64,000 nt of DNA. It comes from an uncultured Bryobacteraceae bacterium. GTDB lineage: Bacteria; Acidobacteriota; Terriglobia; Bryobacterales; Bryobacteraceae. Both the position numbers and the translations under genes were made by a program. The stretch covers positions 176,340 through 240,339 of the forward strand of contig CALDSU010000009.1 of NCBI GenBank assembly GCA_937924525.1. The letters run 5' to 3'. Below are positions 51,532 to 62,193 of this stretch, in pieces; the stretch's first letter is position 1; each line of letters begins with the position of its first letter. The notes below the pieces were generated by a model that was given only the letters and a program-made list of their open reading frames with translations, ran no database searches and was not told the DNA's origin.

Positions 51532-52280
51532 GGGCCATTCTCCGTGACCGCGACGCAGTGCTCGAAATGAGCCGAGTAAGAGCCATCCTTCGTCACCGCG
51601 GTCCACTTGTCGCTCAACACCCTCAGTTCCGCTCCGCCGGCGTTGACCATCGGCTCGATCGCCAGCACCATCCCCGGCCGCAACCGCGGATTCTCGTTCT
51701 TGCGGTCCACGTAGTTCGGCACCTGCGGCTCTTCATGCAACTTGGTGCCGATGCCATGGCCGACAAACTCCCGGACAATCGAAAACCCGTTTCCCAGCAC
51801 ATGCCGCTCGACGGCGCCACACACATCAAACAGCCGGTTTCCCGCGCGCACCTGCTCAATCGCCAGTTCCAGCGACTCCCGCGTCACCGCCATCAGGCGC
51901 GCCGCCGCCTCGCTCACCTGGCCTACCGCCACGGTCGTAGCCGAGTCGCCAAAATAGCCATCCAACTCTACCCCGGTGTCGATTGAGACGATATCCCCGG
52001 ACTTCAACACGCGCTTCGGCGACGGCATCCCGTGCACAATCTCATCGTTCACCGAAGTGCACAGCACGAAAGGGTATCGCTCCCCCGCCGCCGGCACAAA
52101 ATAACCTTTAAAGGCCGGCTTGGCGCCGGCGTCCCGAATCATCGCCTCGGCTGCCACCTCCAGATCCCAGGTCGTGGCGCCCTCCTGGCATTTCTTCCGC
52201 AACTCATCCAGGATCCGCCAGACCAGCAGCCCCGCCTTCCGCATCTTCTCCAGCTCCGCGGGGGTCTTCCGTATGATCAT
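51510..52280 (-). CDS. map: Methionine aminopeptidase, type I
   Basis: The 256-residue enzyme removes initiator Met. Metal ligands are visible: Asp in SIDTGVELDGYFG and DSATT, His in FVGHGIGTKLHEEP, Glu in LAIEPM and HFEHCVAVTE. Length is typical of the short type I enzyme. Its ATG overlaps the stop of adk by four bases (ATGA), and its own end overlaps infA. Confidence 0.96.
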   Translation of the reverse strand: MIIRKTPAELEKMRKAGLLVWRILDELRKKCQEGATTWDLEVAAEAMIRDAGAKPAFKGYFVPAAGERYPFVLCTSVNDEIVHGMPSPKRVLKSGDIVSIDTGVELDGYFGDSATTVAVGQVSEAAARLMAVTRESLELAIEQVRAGNRLFDVCGAVERHVLGNGFSIVREFVGHGIGTKLHEEPQVPNYVDRKNENPRLRPGMVLAIEPMVNAGGAELRVLSDKWTAVTKDGSYSAHFEHCVAVTENGPWVLTRP

Positions 52281-52960
52281 GCCGCTTCCACCGCCTGCCG
52301 GATCCGCTCATTCACCCACAGCGGAGACTCCGTCGACGAGGCGACCTCCACCCAGCGCCGCCCGCTCTCCTGAAAGTAGCGGAGAATCGGCAGCGTCTTT
52401 TCCTCGTAAGCCACCAGCCGCTGCCGGATTACCGCCTCGGTATCGTCATCCCGCTGATATAGGGCCTCGCCGTCGAAGTCGCAAACTCCGTCCCGCCGGG
52501 GAGGCTGGAATGCGACGTGGTAGAGGGCCCCACAGGAGGCGCACTGACGTCTGCCCGTCAAGCGAGCAATAATTACATTGTAATCCACCGCCAGGTAGAT
52601 CACCACCTCGCGAATTCCCCGCTGTCGGAACAGATCCATCGTCACTTTGGCCTGTTCCAAGGTGCGCGGATAGCCATCCAGCACAAACCCGGCCGCGCAG
52701 TCCGGCTGCGCCAGCCGCCGCTCCACCAGCAAATTCACCAGCGCGTCGGGCACCAGCCCGCCACCCCGGACAATCGCGCTCACTTCCCTCCCGATCGAAT
52801 CGCCGGACTCGATCGCGTCCCGCAGCATCTCCCCGGTCGAGATGTGCGGCACCGGCCACGTCTCCACCAGCAGCTTCGCCTGCGTTCCCTTGCCGGAGCC
52901 CGGCGGGCCGAACAGAATCACTCCCCGGCAACTCTCTCGGCGCTGTGCGACCGGCTCCAT
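52277..52960 (-). CDS. adk: Adenylate kinase
   Basis: It interconverts AMP+ATP and ADP. The P-loop is GPPGSGKGTQA. The AMP site includes STGEMLRD and FVLDGYPRTLEQA. The LID carries a zinc-type motif C-x2-C (CASC) and C-x2-D (VCDFD), with a long-LID form. The start is ambiguous: ATG 53002 puts GGAGG directly against the start codon, while ATG 52960 gives the usual short N-terminus before the P-loop, although its ribosome site is poor. I use 52960. Confidence 0.9.
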   Translation of the reverse strand: MEPVAQRRESCRGVILFGPPGSGKGTQAKLLVETWPVPHISTGEMLRDAIESGDSIGREVSAIVRGGGLVPDALVNLLVERRLAQPDCAAGFVLDGYPRTLEQAKVTMDLFRQRGIREVVIYLAVDYNVIIARLTGRRQCASCGALYHVAFQPPRRDGVCDFDGEALYQRDDDTEAVIRQRLVAYEEKTLPILRYFQESGRRWVEVASSTESPLWVNERIRQAVEAA

Positions 52961-53008
52961 GCCTTGCTGGCCGTCCCCTCCAGGCGGACGGCGGTTCCGC
53001 ATCCTCCG

Positions 53009-54409
53009 TCAAATCGAGCTGCGACGCCCGCGAATGCGGCCCGCCTTCGGCGTAAAGCCTTCGTAATGCCGCATGATCAACTGCGCCTCAATCTGGTTGA
53101 CCGTGTCCATCGCCACGCCGACCACGATCAGCAGAGAGGTGCCGCCGAAGTAAAAGTTCACCCCCAGCCCGTCCAGCAGCCAGCGCGGAAACGTCGCGTC
53201 CACGAAGTTGCCCACCAGCGGCAGGTGTTGCAATTTGATCCCTCCCAACATGATGTCCGGAATCAGGCACAGCAGCGCCAGGTACAAGCCGCCCACCACC
53301 GTGATCTTGGTCAGAATGGTGTTGATGTAGTCGGCCGTGTTCTTGCCCGGCCGGATGCCAGGGATAAACCCGCCGTACTTCCGCATGTTGTCCGCCGTTT
53401 CGTGCGGGTTGAAGATGATCGAAATGTAGAAGAAGCAGAAGAAGATGATCAGCGCGATGAACACCAGCACGTAGAGCGGCTCGCCGGTCCGGATCGACGC
53501 CAGCATGCCGCTCAGCCATTGGCTGTTCTTGATGGCGGGCCAGTTGGCCAGCGTCTGCGGCAGCGCCAGCAGCGACGAAGCGAAGATCACCGGGATGACG
53601 CCGCCGGCGTTCACCTTCAGCGGCATGTGCGTCGACTGCCCGCCCATCACCCGCCGGCCAATCACCCGCTTGGCGTACTGGACCGGAATCCGGCGCTCCC
53701 CGCGCTCGACCAGCACCACAAAAGCCACCACCGCGATCATCACCACCAGCACCACCAACAGGGTCAGCACGCTCCACTCCCGCGTGATAAACACGTTGCG
53801 GTACAACCCCTCGATGGCGCCCGGCAGTCCGACGACAATCCCCGCGAAGATGATGAGCGACATGCCATTGCCCACGCCCCGGTCGGAGATCTGCTCGCCC
53901 AGCCACATGATGAACGCCGTGCCCGTCGTCAGCGAGATGATCGTCAGCAGCGTGAAGCCGATGCCCGGGTTGATGACGATGTTCCCTTCCATCACCTGGA
54001 GCCCCTGGGCGATGGTGAAGGATTGAATCACCGACAGGATGATGGTCAGGTAGCGCGTGTACTGCGTGATCTTGCGCCGCCCCAGTTCGCCCTCTTTCTG
54101 CATCTTCTCCAGCTGCGGAATCACTACCGTCAGCAATTGCAAAATGATCGAGGAGGTGATGTAGGGCATGATGCCCAGGGCGAAAATGGTCAGCCGGCGG
54201 ATGTTGCCGCCCGCGAAGAGGTCGAAGAACCCGAAAATCGAGCCGGCGTTCCGCTCGAAGAACTCCTCCCAGCGCACCAGGTTGATGCCGGGCGTGGGAA
54301 TGTGCCCGCCCAGCCGGTAGACGGCGAGCAGCGCGAGCGTGAACAACACCCTTTTCCGGAGATCGGGAATCCGGAATACGTTGACGAACGCTTCAAAAAA
54401 CTTCTGCAT
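53009..54409 (-). CDS. secY: Protein translocase subunit SecY
   Basis: The 466-residue protein is the channel of the Sec translocon, with ten TM segments. Typical regions are VYRLGGHIPTPGIN (TM1), an IMPYITSSIILQLLTVVIPQ segment, RYLTIILSVIQS, VERGERRIPVQYAKRV, PVIFASSLLALPQ, and GFIPGIRPGKNTADYI. It sits at the end of the spc block after rplO, as usual. Confidence 0.97.
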   Translation of the reverse strand: MQKFFEAFVNVFRIPDLRKRVLFTLALLAVYRLGGHIPTPGINLVRWEEFFERNAGSIFGFFDLFAGGNIRRLTIFALGIMPYITSSIILQLLTVVIPQLEKMQKEGELGRRKITQYTRYLTIILSVIQSFTIAQGLQVMEGNIVINPGIGFTLLTIISLTTGTAFIMWLGEQISDRGVGNGMSLIIFAGIVVGLPGAIEGLYRNVFITREWSVLTLLVVLVVMIAVVAFVVLVERGERRIPVQYAKRVIGRRVMGGQSTHMPLKVNAGGVIPVIFASSLLALPQTLANWPAIKNSQWLSGMLASIRTGEPLYVLVFIALIIFFCFFYISIIFNPHETADNMRKYGGFIPGIRPGKNTADYINTILTKITVVGGLYLALLCLIPDIMLGGIKLQHLPLVGNFVDATFPRWLLDGLGVNFYFGGTSLLIVVGVAMDTVNQIEAQLIMRHYEGFTPKAGRIRGRRSSI

Positions 54410-54427
54410 GCGACCTCGCCGCGCCCG

Positions 54428-54880
54428 CTAGGCCTGAGCGCCGCCGATGATTTCCACTTTCCCGCCGGCCTGCTGGATTTTAGCCAGCGCCGCCTGCGAG
54501 CACTGATGAGCCTGGACGGTGATCGCCCGCGTCAGTTCGCCGGCGCCGAGAATCTTCAACCCGTCGCCGAGCTTTTTCACGACGCCGCGCTCCAGCAACT
54601 GGTCGGGACCGAAGGAGTCCCCCTCCAGCCGGGCCAGGGTGCCCACGTTGACGATCGCAAACTGCCTCTTGAAGATGTTGGTGAAACCGCGCTTGGGAAG
54701 CCGCCGGTGGAGGGGCATCTGGCCGCCTTCAAAACCGCGCTTCTGGCGGAAACCCGAGATCGAATGCTGGCCTTTCATGCCGCGGCCGGAAGTCTTGCCG
54801 TGGCCGGAGCCCATGCCGTGGCCCACGCGCTTGGGAGCGTGCTTCTGGCCCTTAGGAGGTTTCAATCCGCTGAGGTTCAT
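54428..54880 (-). CDS. rplO: 50S ribosomal protein uL15
   Basis: ATG 54880, with GAAGGAG eight bases upstream, gives 150 residues beginning MNLSGLKPPKGQKHAPKR. The uL15 signature GHGMGSGHGKTSGRGMKGQ is followed by FEGGQMPLHRRLPKRGF and a globular C-terminus. Nine more in-frame codons upstream are unlikely to be translated. It binds 23S rRNA domain II. Confidence 0.96.
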   Translation of the reverse strand: MNLSGLKPPKGQKHAPKRVGHGMGSGHGKTSGRGMKGQHSISGFRQKRGFEGGQMPLHRRLPKRGFTNIFKRQFAIVNVGTLARLEGDSFGPDQLLERGVVKKLGDGLKILGAGELTRAITVQAHQCSQAALAKIQQAGGKVEIIGGAQA

Positions 54881-54896
54881 AGGTTCGGCTCCTTCG

Positions 54897-55076
54897 CTAG
54901 TCGACAATCGCCAGCAGGTGGGGGATCTTTTTCACCATGCCCCGGAACGACGGCGTGTCCGGGCGCTCCACCACCTGGTTGAGTTTGCGCAAACCCAGGC
55001 TTCGGACGATCACCTTGTGCTTTTCCGGCGTGCAGATCGGACTGCGCACCAACTTGATCTTGATGGTTTGCGGCAT
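54897..55076 (-). CDS. rpmD: 50S ribosomal protein uL30
   Basis: Start ATG 55076 gives 59 residues (MPQTIKIKLVRSPICTP, LRKLNQVVERPDTPSFRGMV, KIPHLLAIVD). GTG 55085, which overlaps the stop of rpsE, is an alternative adding three residues. The short bacterial form of uL30 with ferredoxin-like fold. It follows rpsE and precedes rplO. Confidence 0.93.
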   Translation of the reverse strand: MPQTIKIKLVRSPICTPEKHKVIVRSLGLRKLNQVVERPDTPSFRGMVKKIPHLLAIVD

Positions 55077-55081
55077 AGGGT

Positions 55082-55594
55082 TCACAGTTTCTCCACGGCC
55101 AGCCCGCGGCGGTCGGCTACTTCCTGCTTATCCCGCAGGCTTTCCAGGGCCACAATGGTCGCCCGCACCACATTGTGCGGATTCCGGCGGCCAATCGACT
55201 TGGTCAGCACGTTCGGAATGCCCACCGCCTGAATCACCGCGCGCACGGCGCCGCCCGCGATGACGCCCGTGCCTTCCGGCGCCGGCTTCAGCAGCACGTT
55301 GCTGCTGCCGAACGTGCCCAGCACGCGGTGCGGAATGGTGAACTCGAGCGTGTGGATCTTCCTCAAATTCTTCTTGGCCGCCTCGATGCCTTTCCGGATG
55401 GCGGAGGGCACCTCCCGCGCCTTGCCGACGCCAAAGCCCACCACCTTGGCGCCCGGGTCTCCCACCACCACCAAGGCGGAGAAGCTCATGTTCTTGCCCC
55501 CCTTGACCACCTTGGTGACGCGGTTGATCGACACCACGTTCTCTTTCAGGTTGAGGGATTGCGGATCGATCCGCTTGGCTAGTGCTTCAGGCAT
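55082..55594 (-). CDS. rpsE: 30S ribosomal protein uS5
   Basis: ATG 55594 gives 170 residues starting [18 protein letters not shown]. The N-terminal double-stranded-RNA-binding-like domain has [19 protein letters not shown] and [18 protein letters not shown]. The C-terminal domain has [18 protein letters not shown] and [13 protein letters not shown]. It helps translational accuracy. The frame is open above the start, but the extra 43 codons overlap rplR and are not family sequence. Confidence 0.95.
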   Translation of the reverse strand: MPEALAKRIDPQSLNLKENVVSINRVTKVVKGGKNMSFSALVVVGDPGAKVVGFGVGKAREVPSAIRKGIEAAKKNLRKIHTLEFTIPHRVLGTFGSSNVLLKPAPEGTGVIAGGAVRAVIQAVGIPNVLTKSIGRRNPHNVVRATIVALESLRDKQEVADRRGLAVEKL

Positions 55595-55598
55595 GCGG

Positions 55599-55961
55599 TT
55601 AGAACTCCAGTCCTGCTTCCCGCGCGGCATCCGCCAGCGCTTTGATGCGGCCGTGATACAGATATCCGCCCCGGTCGAAGACCACGCGCGCGATGCCCTT
55701 GGCTTTGGCGCGCTCCGCCACAAGTTTGCCTACCTGGCGGGCGCCGGCAAGGTTGCCGCCGCTGGCCGCCGCGCCGGACTTTTCGTTGGTCGAGGCCGAC
55801 GCCAGCGTCACCCCCGCCCCGTCGTCGATCACCTGGGCATAAATGTGCTTCAAGCTGCGGAACACCGCCAGCCGGGGACGCTCCGCGCTGCCCCGGACCC
55901 GCTTGCGGATCCGGCCGTGAATCCGCAGCCGGATTTCGTTCTTCTTGATCTGCCGGATCAC
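55599..55961 (-). CDS. rplR: 50S ribosomal protein uL18
   Basis: The 120-residue 5S-rRNA-binding protein reads [20 protein letters not shown], then [17 protein letters not shown] and [19 protein letters not shown] with [14 protein letters not shown] at the end. All match uL18. It overlaps the stop of rplF by four bases (ATGA). Confidence 0.96.
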   Translation of the reverse strand: MIRQIKKNEIRLRIHGRIRKRVRGSAERPRLAVFRSLKHIYAQVIDDGAGVTLASASTNEKSGAAASGGNLAGARQVGKLVAERAKAKGIARVVFDRGGYLYHGRIKALADAAREAGLEF

Positions 55962-56500
55962 TTGCCCTTACCTCCCGCGCCCGCTTTGCCCGCTTTCTTC
56001 CGCAGCCGTTCGCCCGTGTAGCGCACGCCCTTGTTCTTATAGGGATCCGGCGGCCGTAGCGAGCGCATATTCGCGGCCACCTGCCCCAGCAACTGCTTGT
56101 CGATGCCGCTCAACACGATGTGCGTCTGCTTCTCGACCTTCATTTCGACGCCCGCCGGCAGGTAAAACTCGATGGGGTGCGAGTAGCCCAGCCGGAACGT
56201 CGCGATCTGCCCTTTGACATCGACGTTATAGCCGGTGCCGACGATGTCCAGTTCCCGCGTGAATCCTGCCGCCACGCCGGTGACCGCATTGGCCAGCAGC
56301 GCGCGCGTCAGACCGTGCAGCGCCGCGCGATCGTCGCTTTCCCGCTCGAGAATCGCCTGCCCGTCTTCCTGCTTCAGCCGAATCCCGGCCGGCAGCGGCA
56401 CCGTCAGTTTGCCTTTCGGTCCTTCCACCACCAGCGGATCGCCCTGGGTGATCTTCACGCCCTTGGCCAGCGGAACCGGTTTTCTTCCTACTCTCGACAT
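55958..56500 (-). CDS. rplF: 50S ribosomal protein uL6
   Basis: The 180-residue protein has two similar domains. It begins [17 protein letters not shown] and includes [31 protein letters not shown] and the final [21 protein letters not shown], which is the family signature (PDPYKGKGIRY). It lies close to the sarcin-ricin loop. Its C-terminus is Gly/Lys-rich. Confidence 0.96.
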   Translation of the reverse strand: MSRVGRKPVPLAKGVKITQGDPLVVEGPKGKLTVPLPAGIRLKQEDGQAILERESDDRAALHGLTRALLANAVTGVAAGFTRELDIVGTGYNVDVKGQIATFRLGYSHPIEFYLPAGVEMKVEKQTHIVLSGIDKQLLGQVAANMRSLRPPDPYKNKGVRYTGERLRKKAGKAGAGGKGK

Positions 56501-56510
56501 TACAGAACCC

Positions 56511-56906
56511 TCACCAAACCTGGCAGAGAATCTCTCCGCCCACGCCTTCCCGGTGGGCAGCTTTCCCGGTCATGACGCCGCGCGGCGTGGTGAGAATATT
56601 GATTCCCAGCCCGCCCAACACGCGCGGGATCTCCGATTGCCCGACATACACCCGGCAACCGGGCCGCGACACCCGCTCCAAGTGCGCGATGGCCGGCTCG
56701 TTGGCTGCTCCATATTTCAGGTAAATCTTAATGGTGCGCTTGGCCCCTTCCTCGGCCACCTTGAAGTTGAGAATGAAACCCTCTTCCTTCAGGATGCGGG
56801 CGATCTCGGTCTTCAATTTCGAACCCGGCACATCCACTTTCAGGTGGCGGGCCGCCTGCGCATTGCGCACGCGCGTCAACATGTCGGCGATCGGATCGCT
56901 TGTCAC
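56511..56906 (-). CDS. rpsH: 30S ribosomal protein uS8
   Basis: GTG 56906 with GGAGGAG upstream starts the 131-residue protein ([19 protein letters not shown], then [43 protein letters not shown]). A longer frame continues upstream, but it overlaps rpsN and is not uS8-like. It binds 16S rRNA helix 21 and in other bacteria represses the spc operon. Confidence 0.94.
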   Translation of the reverse strand: MTSDPIADMLTRVRNAQAARHLKVDVPGSKLKTEIARILKEEGFILNFKVAEEGAKRTIKIYLKYGAANEPAIAHLERVSRPGCRVYVGQSEIPRVLGGLGINILTTPRGVMTGKAAHREGVGGEILCQVW

Positions 56907-56920
56907 TTCCTCGACTCCTC

Positions 56921-57145
56921 CTACCAGCTCGCCTTGATCACGCCCGGAATCTCCCCGGACAGCGCCAGTTGCCGGAAACACAAACGGCAAATCCCATACT
57001 TCCGCAGGTAGCCCCGCGGCCGCCCGCACCGCCAGCAGCGGTTCCGCAGCCGGCTGGCGAACTTCGGTTTCCGCCCTTCGGCCCGCGCCCGGCGGATCTC
57101 CTGGGCTTTCCGTTCGTCTTTTGCGATTTTGGCCAATGTCGCCAT
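56921..57145 (-). CDS. rpsN: 30S ribosomal protein uS14, zinc-binding type
   Basis: The 74-residue protein has the zinc motif [23 protein letters not shown] (C-x2-C ... C-x2-C), so it is the type Z form, preceded by a lysine/arginine-rich N-terminus longer than the usual 61-residue type Z protein. It assembles late into the 30S head. Confidence 0.95.
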   Translation of the reverse strand: MATLAKIAKDERKAQEIRRARAEGRKPKFASRLRNRCWRCGRPRGYLRKYGICRLCFRQLALSGEIPGVIKASW

Positions 57146-57159
57146 CAGTGCTCCTCCTC

Positions 57160-57702
57160 CTACTTCCGGAACGGCATTCCCAGGTTGCGCAGCAGGCTGA
57201 GCGCCTCGGCGTCCGTCCGCGCCGTGGTGGCGATGGTCACGTTCATGCCCTTCACCTTCTCCACCTTGGCGTAGTCGATTTCCGGGAATATCAATTGATC
57301 CCGAATCCCCAACGTATAATTGCCGCGGCCGTCGAACGACTTCGCCGAGACGCCCCGAAAATCGCGCACCCGGGGCAGCGCCACGTTCACCAGCCGGTCG
57401 AAAAACTCGTACATTCGGTCGCCGCGCAGCGTCACCGCGCAGCCCACCGACATCCCTTCGCGGAGTTTGAATGCCGCGATCGATTTCCTGGCTTTGGTCA
57501 CCACCGGCTTCTGGCCGGTGATCTGCGCCAGTTCCGCCACCGCGCCGTCCATCAGCTTGGCGTTCTGCGTCGCCTCGCCGAGGCCGATGTTGAGCGAAAT
57601 TTTGGCCAGCTTCGGCACCGCCATGGGGTTCTGATAGCCGAACTCCTGGATGAGCGCCGGAACCACGCTCTTGAGGTAATGCTGCTTGAGTCTTGCCGCC
57701 AT
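57160..57702 (-). CDS. rplE: 50S ribosomal protein uL5
   Basis: The 180-residue 5S rRNA-binding protein starts [17 protein letters not shown] and contains [35 protein letters not shown] and [20 protein letters not shown], and ends [14 protein letters not shown]. All match uL5. It lies 7 bases after rplX. Confidence 0.96.
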   Translation of the reverse strand: MAARLKQHYLKSVVPALIQEFGYQNPMAVPKLAKISLNIGLGEATQNAKLMDGAVAELAQITGQKPVVTKARKSIAAFKLREGMSVGCAVTLRGDRMYEFFDRLVNVALPRVRDFRGVSAKSFDGRGNYTLGIRDQLIFPEIDYAKVEKVKGMNVTIATTARTDAEALSLLRNLGMPFRK

Positions 57703-57709
57703 ATCGAGC

Positions 57710-58072
57710 CTACTTCTTGTCCAGCACCTCGCCGGTTTTCGCGCAAACGCGCACGCGGCGGACGCGCCCGCCCGTCTCCTGCACCAGGCGGCGGATCCGG
57801 GTGGGACCCTGCGGACCCTTGATCATGACGTTCGAGACGTGAATCGGCGCTTCGCGCTCGGCGATGCCGCCCTTGACCTGCCGCGCGGGGTTCGGCCGCA
57901 CATGGTGCTTGGCCAGGTTGACCCCTTCCACCAGAATGCGCCCGGTCCAGGGGTCCACGCTAAGCACCCGGCCCTCTTTGCCTTTGTCCTTGCCGGCTAT
58001 GACGACCACGATGTCGTCCTTCTTCAGTTCAATCCGCAGCGGCTTGGCCAGCCGCTTCGACTGCCGGGCCAT
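57710..58072 (-). CDS. rplX: 50S ribosomal protein uL24
   Basis: The 120-residue protein contains a KOW motif ([19 protein letters not shown]) followed by [27 protein letters not shown] ERE segment and a C-terminal [20 protein letters not shown]. It initiates 50S assembly. One base separates it from rplN. Confidence 0.95.
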   Translation of the reverse strand: MARQSKRLAKPLRIELKKDDIVVVIAGKDKGKEGRVLSVDPWTGRILVEGVNLAKHHVRPNPARQVKGGIAEREAPIHVSNVMIKGPQGPTRIRRLVQETGGRVRRVRVCAKTGEVLDKK

Positions 58073-58073
58073 C

Positions 58074-58442
58074 TCAGATCACCTCCGGCGCGAGGGAAAC
58101 GATTTTCATGAACCGCTTGTCCCGCAATTCGCGCGCCACCGGGCCGAACACGCGGGTTCCCACCGGTTCGCCTAGGTCGTTGATGAGGACTGCGGCGTTC
58201 GAATCGAACCGGATGTAGGTGCCGTCCTTGCGCCGCGTCTCTTTGCGCATGCGCACGATCACACAACGCACGACTTTGCCCTTCTTGATGTTGGAGTCCG
58301 GCGCCGCTTCCTTGACGCTGGCCGTCACCACGTCGCCCAAACCCGCCCGCAGCCCGAGGTCGCCGCCGCGCGGCAGAATACACGACAGCCGGCGCGCACC
58401 CGAATTGTCGGCCACCTCGAGGATGGTTCGCATCCCAATCAT
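58074..58442 (-). CDS. rplN: 50S ribosomal protein uL14
   Basis: The 122-residue protein starts [20 protein letters not shown] and includes [34 protein letters not shown] and [15 protein letters not shown], standard uL14. It forms intersubunit bridge B8. It lies 34 bases after rpsQ. Confidence 0.97.
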   Translation of the reverse strand: MIGMRTILEVADNSGARRLSCILPRGGDLGLRAGLGDVVTASVKEAAPDSNIKKGKVVRCVIVRMRKETRRKDGTYIRFDSNAAVLINDLGEPVGTRVFGPVARELRDKRFMKIVSLAPEVI

Positions 58443-58476
58443 ACGTTCGCTCCGCTCTTCAGAACCTTGCCCATTC

Positions 58477-58785
58477 CTAGACCTGGACGTCCAGATCCTT
58501 AGGCTGGGCGCCCACCACCACCGCCCGCCGGATAACGCCGCCCAGCGTCCACCGCTTCAACCGGCTCAACGGGCGGCTTTCGATAATGCGCACGACGTCG
58601 CCCAACCGCGCCTGGCCGTCCTCGTCGTGGGCATAGAACTTGCTGCGCCGGCTGATGATCCGTTTGTAGAGCGGATGCGGCACCCGGCGGGTCACCTCGA
58701 CCACAATCGTCTTGGCCATCTTGGTGGAAACCACCTCGCCAATTTTCTCGTTCCTGCGAACTTCGCCTTTTTTCTTATCCGCCAT
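58477..58785 (-). CDS. rpsQ: 30S ribosomal protein uS17
   Basis: ATG 58785 with GGAAGG upstream gives 102 residues: [70 protein letters not shown]. It binds 16S helix 11 as an OB-fold. The frame continues upstream without uS17 similarity. Confidence 0.95.
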   Translation of the reverse strand: MADKKKGEVRRNEKIGEVVSTKMAKTIVVEVTRRVPHPLYKRIISRRSKFYAHDEDGQARLGDVVRIIESRPLSRLKRWTLGGVIRRAVVVGAQPKDLDVQV

Positions 58786-58796
58786 CGCCCTTCCGC

Positions 58797-58997
58797 CTAC
58801 TTCGCCCCCGCCAGGGTGCGTTCCCGGGTCACGGTCCGCGCCCGCGCCAGGTCCTTGCGCAACGCGCGATACTTCTTGATTCCGTCGGTCTGGCCCATCG
58901 ACATCTGGAACCGGAGGCGGAACAACTGCTCTTCCATCTCCCGCACCTTGACGTTGAGTTCGTTTTGATCCAGGCCTCGCAGCTGGTCCGCTTTCAT
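58797..58997 (-). CDS. rpmC: 50S ribosomal protein uL29
   Basis: The 66-residue two-helix protein (MKADQLRGLDQNELNVKVR, LFRLRFQMSMGQTDG, KDLARARTVTRERTL) sits at the peptide exit and helps dock trigger factor. It lies between rplP and rpsQ in the standard order. Confidence 0.96.
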   Translation of the reverse strand: MKADQLRGLDQNELNVKVREMEEQLFRLRFQMSMGQTDGIKKYRALRKDLARARTVTRERTLAGAK

Positions 58998-59026
58998 CGC
59001 TTGCTTCCTTCCCGCCCACCGGCCGC

Positions 59027-59443
59027 TTACAGCACCTCGTCCCGGCGCACGAACCGGGTCCGCAGCGGCAGTTTATTGGCCGCCAGGCGCATCGCCTCTT
59101 CGGCCAATTCCGGGGCGACCCCTTCCATCTCGAACATGATCTTGCCCGGCCGGACGACCGCCACCCACTGCTCCGGCGCGCCTTTCCCCTTACCCATACG
59201 GGTTTCGGCCGGCTTCTTGGTGATCGGCTTGTCAGGGAACAGGCGGATCCAAACCTTGCCGCCGCGCTTGACGTAGCGCGTCATCGCAATCCGGGCGGCT
59301 TCAATTTGCCGGTCCGTTACCCAACCGCACCCCAGCGCCTTGAGACCGTAATCGCCGAACGACAACGAGGAACCCCGCCAGGCCTTGCCGGCCATGCGCC
59401 CCCGCTGCTGCTTACGATATTTCACCTTCTTCGGCATCAACAT
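59027..59443 (-). CDS. rplP: 50S ribosomal protein uL16
   Basis: The protein of 138 residues (136 if the second Met is used) matches uL16: [20 protein letters not shown], the motif [14 protein letters not shown] [36 protein letters not shown] and [14 protein letters not shown]. It helps position A-site tRNA. Confidence 0.96.
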   Translation of the reverse strand: MLMPKKVKYRKQQRGRMAGKAWRGSSLSFGDYGLKALGCGWVTDRQIEAARIAMTRYVKRGGKVWIRLFPDKPITKKPAETRMGKGKGAPEQWVAVVRPGKIMFEMEGVAPELAEEAMRLAANKLPLRTRFVRRDEVL

Positions 59444-59470
59444 CGCGTTCTCTCCTCGTCCCCGCTGCGG

Positions 59471-60370
59471 CTACTGCTTCTCCTCGCCGCCGTCTTCCTT
59501 GAGGTCCTGTTTCCAGGCGGGCGCGGCCGGCGGCATCAAAGGCGGCGCCAGCGGCACGTTGCGCGCCGGTTGCGGCAGGTCCCCGGGCGGCGGCTGGACC
59601 GCCGGACCCGCGTGCGTTTCCGCCGCCGTCACCGGCGGGGGCGCCGAGTGCTCCAGGCGCGGCGCACGATCGCGATCCCGGTCGCGGTCGCGGCGTTCCC
59701 GCCGCGGACGGGGTTCCGGCTCGCCCGACAACGACCGGCGCCGCGCCTCCAGAATCTCGCCCCGGTAGATCCAGGTCTTGATGCCAATCACGCCGTAGGT
59801 GGTGTACGCCTGCGCAAACCCGAAATCGATGTCCGCCCGCAGCGTGTGCAGCGGCAACTGGCCCTGCAAATACCATTCGCTCCGCGCAATTTCCGCCCCG
59901 TTCAGCCGGCCCGACACCCGCACTTTAATTCCCTTGCAGCCGAATCGCAGCGCCGAATCCACCGCCTTGCGCATGGCGCGCCGGAAGGCGACGCGCTTCT
60001 CCAACTGAAGCGCGATGGATTCGGAAACCAGTTGCGCGTCCAGCTCCGGGCGGCCCACTTCCTGAATGTCGATGGAGACGTCGCGCTTGGTCTTTCGCGC
60101 CAGCTCCTGCTTCAACTTCTCGATCTCCGCGCCCTTGCGCCCGATAATGATTCCGGGACGCGAAGTGCGGATCGTGATGCGCAGTTTGTTGCCCGGCCGG
60201 TCCACCTCGACGTTCGACACGCCCGCCGCCTTCAGCCGCTCCCGCAGGGTCTCCTTCAGCTCCAGGTCCTCGCGGAGCAGCTTCGGATAATCCTGCTTGG
60301 CGAACCACCGCGACCGCCACGTCTTGTTGAATCCCAGCCGGAATCCGTACGGATGTACTTTCTGTCCCAT
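59471..60370 (-). CDS. rpsC: 30S ribosomal protein uS3 with long C-terminal extension
   Basis: The first roughly 210 residues match uS3: [18 protein letters not shown], a KH domain ([17 protein letters not shown]), [15 protein letters not shown] [20 protein letters not shown] and [16 protein letters not shown] further 85 or so residues follow, first a run of alternating Arg/Asp ([13 protein letters not shown]), then Pro/Ala-rich sequence and a charged end. Standard uS3 is about 210-235 residues. The extension is exposed at the mRNA entry site. Confidence 0.95.
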   Translation of the reverse strand: MGQKVHPYGFRLGFNKTWRSRWFAKQDYPKLLREDLELKETLRERLKAAGVSNVEVDRPGNKLRITIRTSRPGIIIGRKGAEIEKLKQELARKTKRDVSIDIQEVGRPELDAQLVSESIALQLEKRVAFRRAMRKAVDSALRFGCKGIKVRVSGRLNGAEIARSEWYLQGQLPLHTLRADIDFGFAQAYTTYGVIGIKTWIYRGEILEARRRSLSGEPEPRPRRERRDRDRDRDRAPRLEHSAPPPVTAAETHAGPAVQPPPGDLPQPARNVPLAPPLMPPAAPAWKQDLKEDGGEEKQ

Positions 60371-60388
60371 GCTTCGCTTTCTTTCGCG

Positions 60389-60739
60389 CTACTCGCTCGC
60401 GGCCGCCTTGTCGGCGACCTTCACCACGATATGCGCCATCCGCCGCTGATAGCGATAGGCGCGGCCCATGGGCGCCGGCCGGATGCGTTTCATCCGCGGC
60501 CCTTCGTTGACATACGCCGCCGACACCACCAAATCGTCCACATCCAGATCCGTCGCCTGGCTGCGCGCGTTGGCGATCGCCGATTGGAGCACCTTCTCCA
60601 CCGTGGGGGCGATGCGCTTGTTCACCGTCCGCAGGGTCAGCAGCGCATCGTTGGCCTTCTGCCCCCGGATCAGGTCAACCACCAGCCGCGCTTTCTGCGG
60701 CGAGACCCGGATGTACCGGGCTTCTGCTTTCGTCTCCAT
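60389..60739 (-). CDS. rplV: 50S ribosomal protein uL22
   Basis: ATG 60739 gives 116 residues: METKAEARYIRVSPQKAR, VVDLIRGQKANDAL, EKVLQSAIANARSQ, NEGPRMKRIRPAPMGRAY. The beta-hairpin (GRAYRYQRRMAH) reaches into the exit tunnel. The frame above the start is not uL22-like and overlaps rpsS. Confidence 0.95.
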   Translation of the reverse strand: METKAEARYIRVSPQKARLVVDLIRGQKANDALLTLRTVNKRIAPTVEKVLQSAIANARSQATDLDVDDLVVSAAYVNEGPRMKRIRPAPMGRAYRYQRRMAHIVVKVADKAAASE

Positions 60740-60758
60740 CGCTTCGCGCCTCCACGGC

Positions 60759-61046
60759 CTAGCCGGCCTTGGCCCCTTTCTCTGAACTCTTGGCCGCGTG
60801 GCCTTTGAACGTGCGCGTCGGAGAGAACTCCCCGAGTTTGTGGCCCACCATGTTCTCGGTAATGTACACCGGAATAAACTTCTTCCCGTTGTGCACGGCC
60901 AGCGTGTGCCCGACAAATTCCGGAAGGATGGTCGACCGGCGCGACCAGGTCTTGACCACCTTCTTCTCGTTCTTGGCGTTCATGGCCTCCACCCGCTCTA
61001 CCAGGTGGTCATCCACGAACGGCCCTTTTTTGAGGGAACGGCCCAT
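60759..61046 (-). CDS. rpsS: 30S ribosomal protein uS19
   Basis: The 95-residue protein reads [19 protein letters not shown], then [14 protein letters not shown] [20 protein letters not shown] and [19 protein letters not shown]. It forms the head contact with uS13. It is 13 bases after rplB. Confidence 0.96.
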   Translation of the reverse strand: MGRSLKKGPFVDDHLVERVEAMNAKNEKKVVKTWSRRSTILPEFVGHTLAVHNGKKFIPVYITENMVGHKLGEFSPTRTFKGHAAKSSEKGAKAG

Positions 61047-61059
61047 ACTTAAACTCTCT

Positions 61060-61890
<831 letters not shown>

Positions 61891-61905
61891 CGCGGTTTCC
61901 TTCCC

Positions 61906-62193
61906 TTACAACTCGGCGTACTCGGGCACCTTCTGCCCGGGCTTCAGCCGCACATAAGCCTTTTTCCAATCCGGCTTATAGCCGGAAAACCGACCGCGCC
62001 GGCGCAGCTTGCCTTCAAAGTTGGCGGTGCGCACTTCGGCCACCTTCACCTTGAACAACTTCTCGACCGCCTGGCGGATGTGGGTCTTGTTGGCCTTCAC
62101 CGCCACTTCGAAACAGAGCGTACCGGCGGCTTCTTTTTCCGCCACGCCCTTTTCGGTCACGATCGGCCGCCGGATCACTTCAAAAATGTTCAT
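61906..62193 (-). CDS. rplW: 50S ribosomal protein uL23
   Basis: ATG 62193 overlaps the rplD stop (ATGA) and gives 95 residues: MNIFEVIRRPIVTEKGVAE, CFEVAVKANKTHIRQAVEKL, VRTANFEGKLRRRGRFSG. It is the exit-tunnel site for trigger factor and SRP. The frame continues upstream inside rplD, which is a shadow. Confidence 0.95.
   Translation of the reverse strand: MNIFEVIRRPIVTEKGVAEKEAAGTLCFEVAVKANKTHIRQAVEKLFKVKVAEVRTANFEGKLRRRGRFSGYKPDWKKAYVRLKPGQKVPEYAEL

Noticed and set aside
52517..54982. An 821-codon open frame on the plus strand
   Set aside because: It runs antisense through adk, secY and rplO, whose reading is certain; the product is His/Arg/Gln-rich noise.
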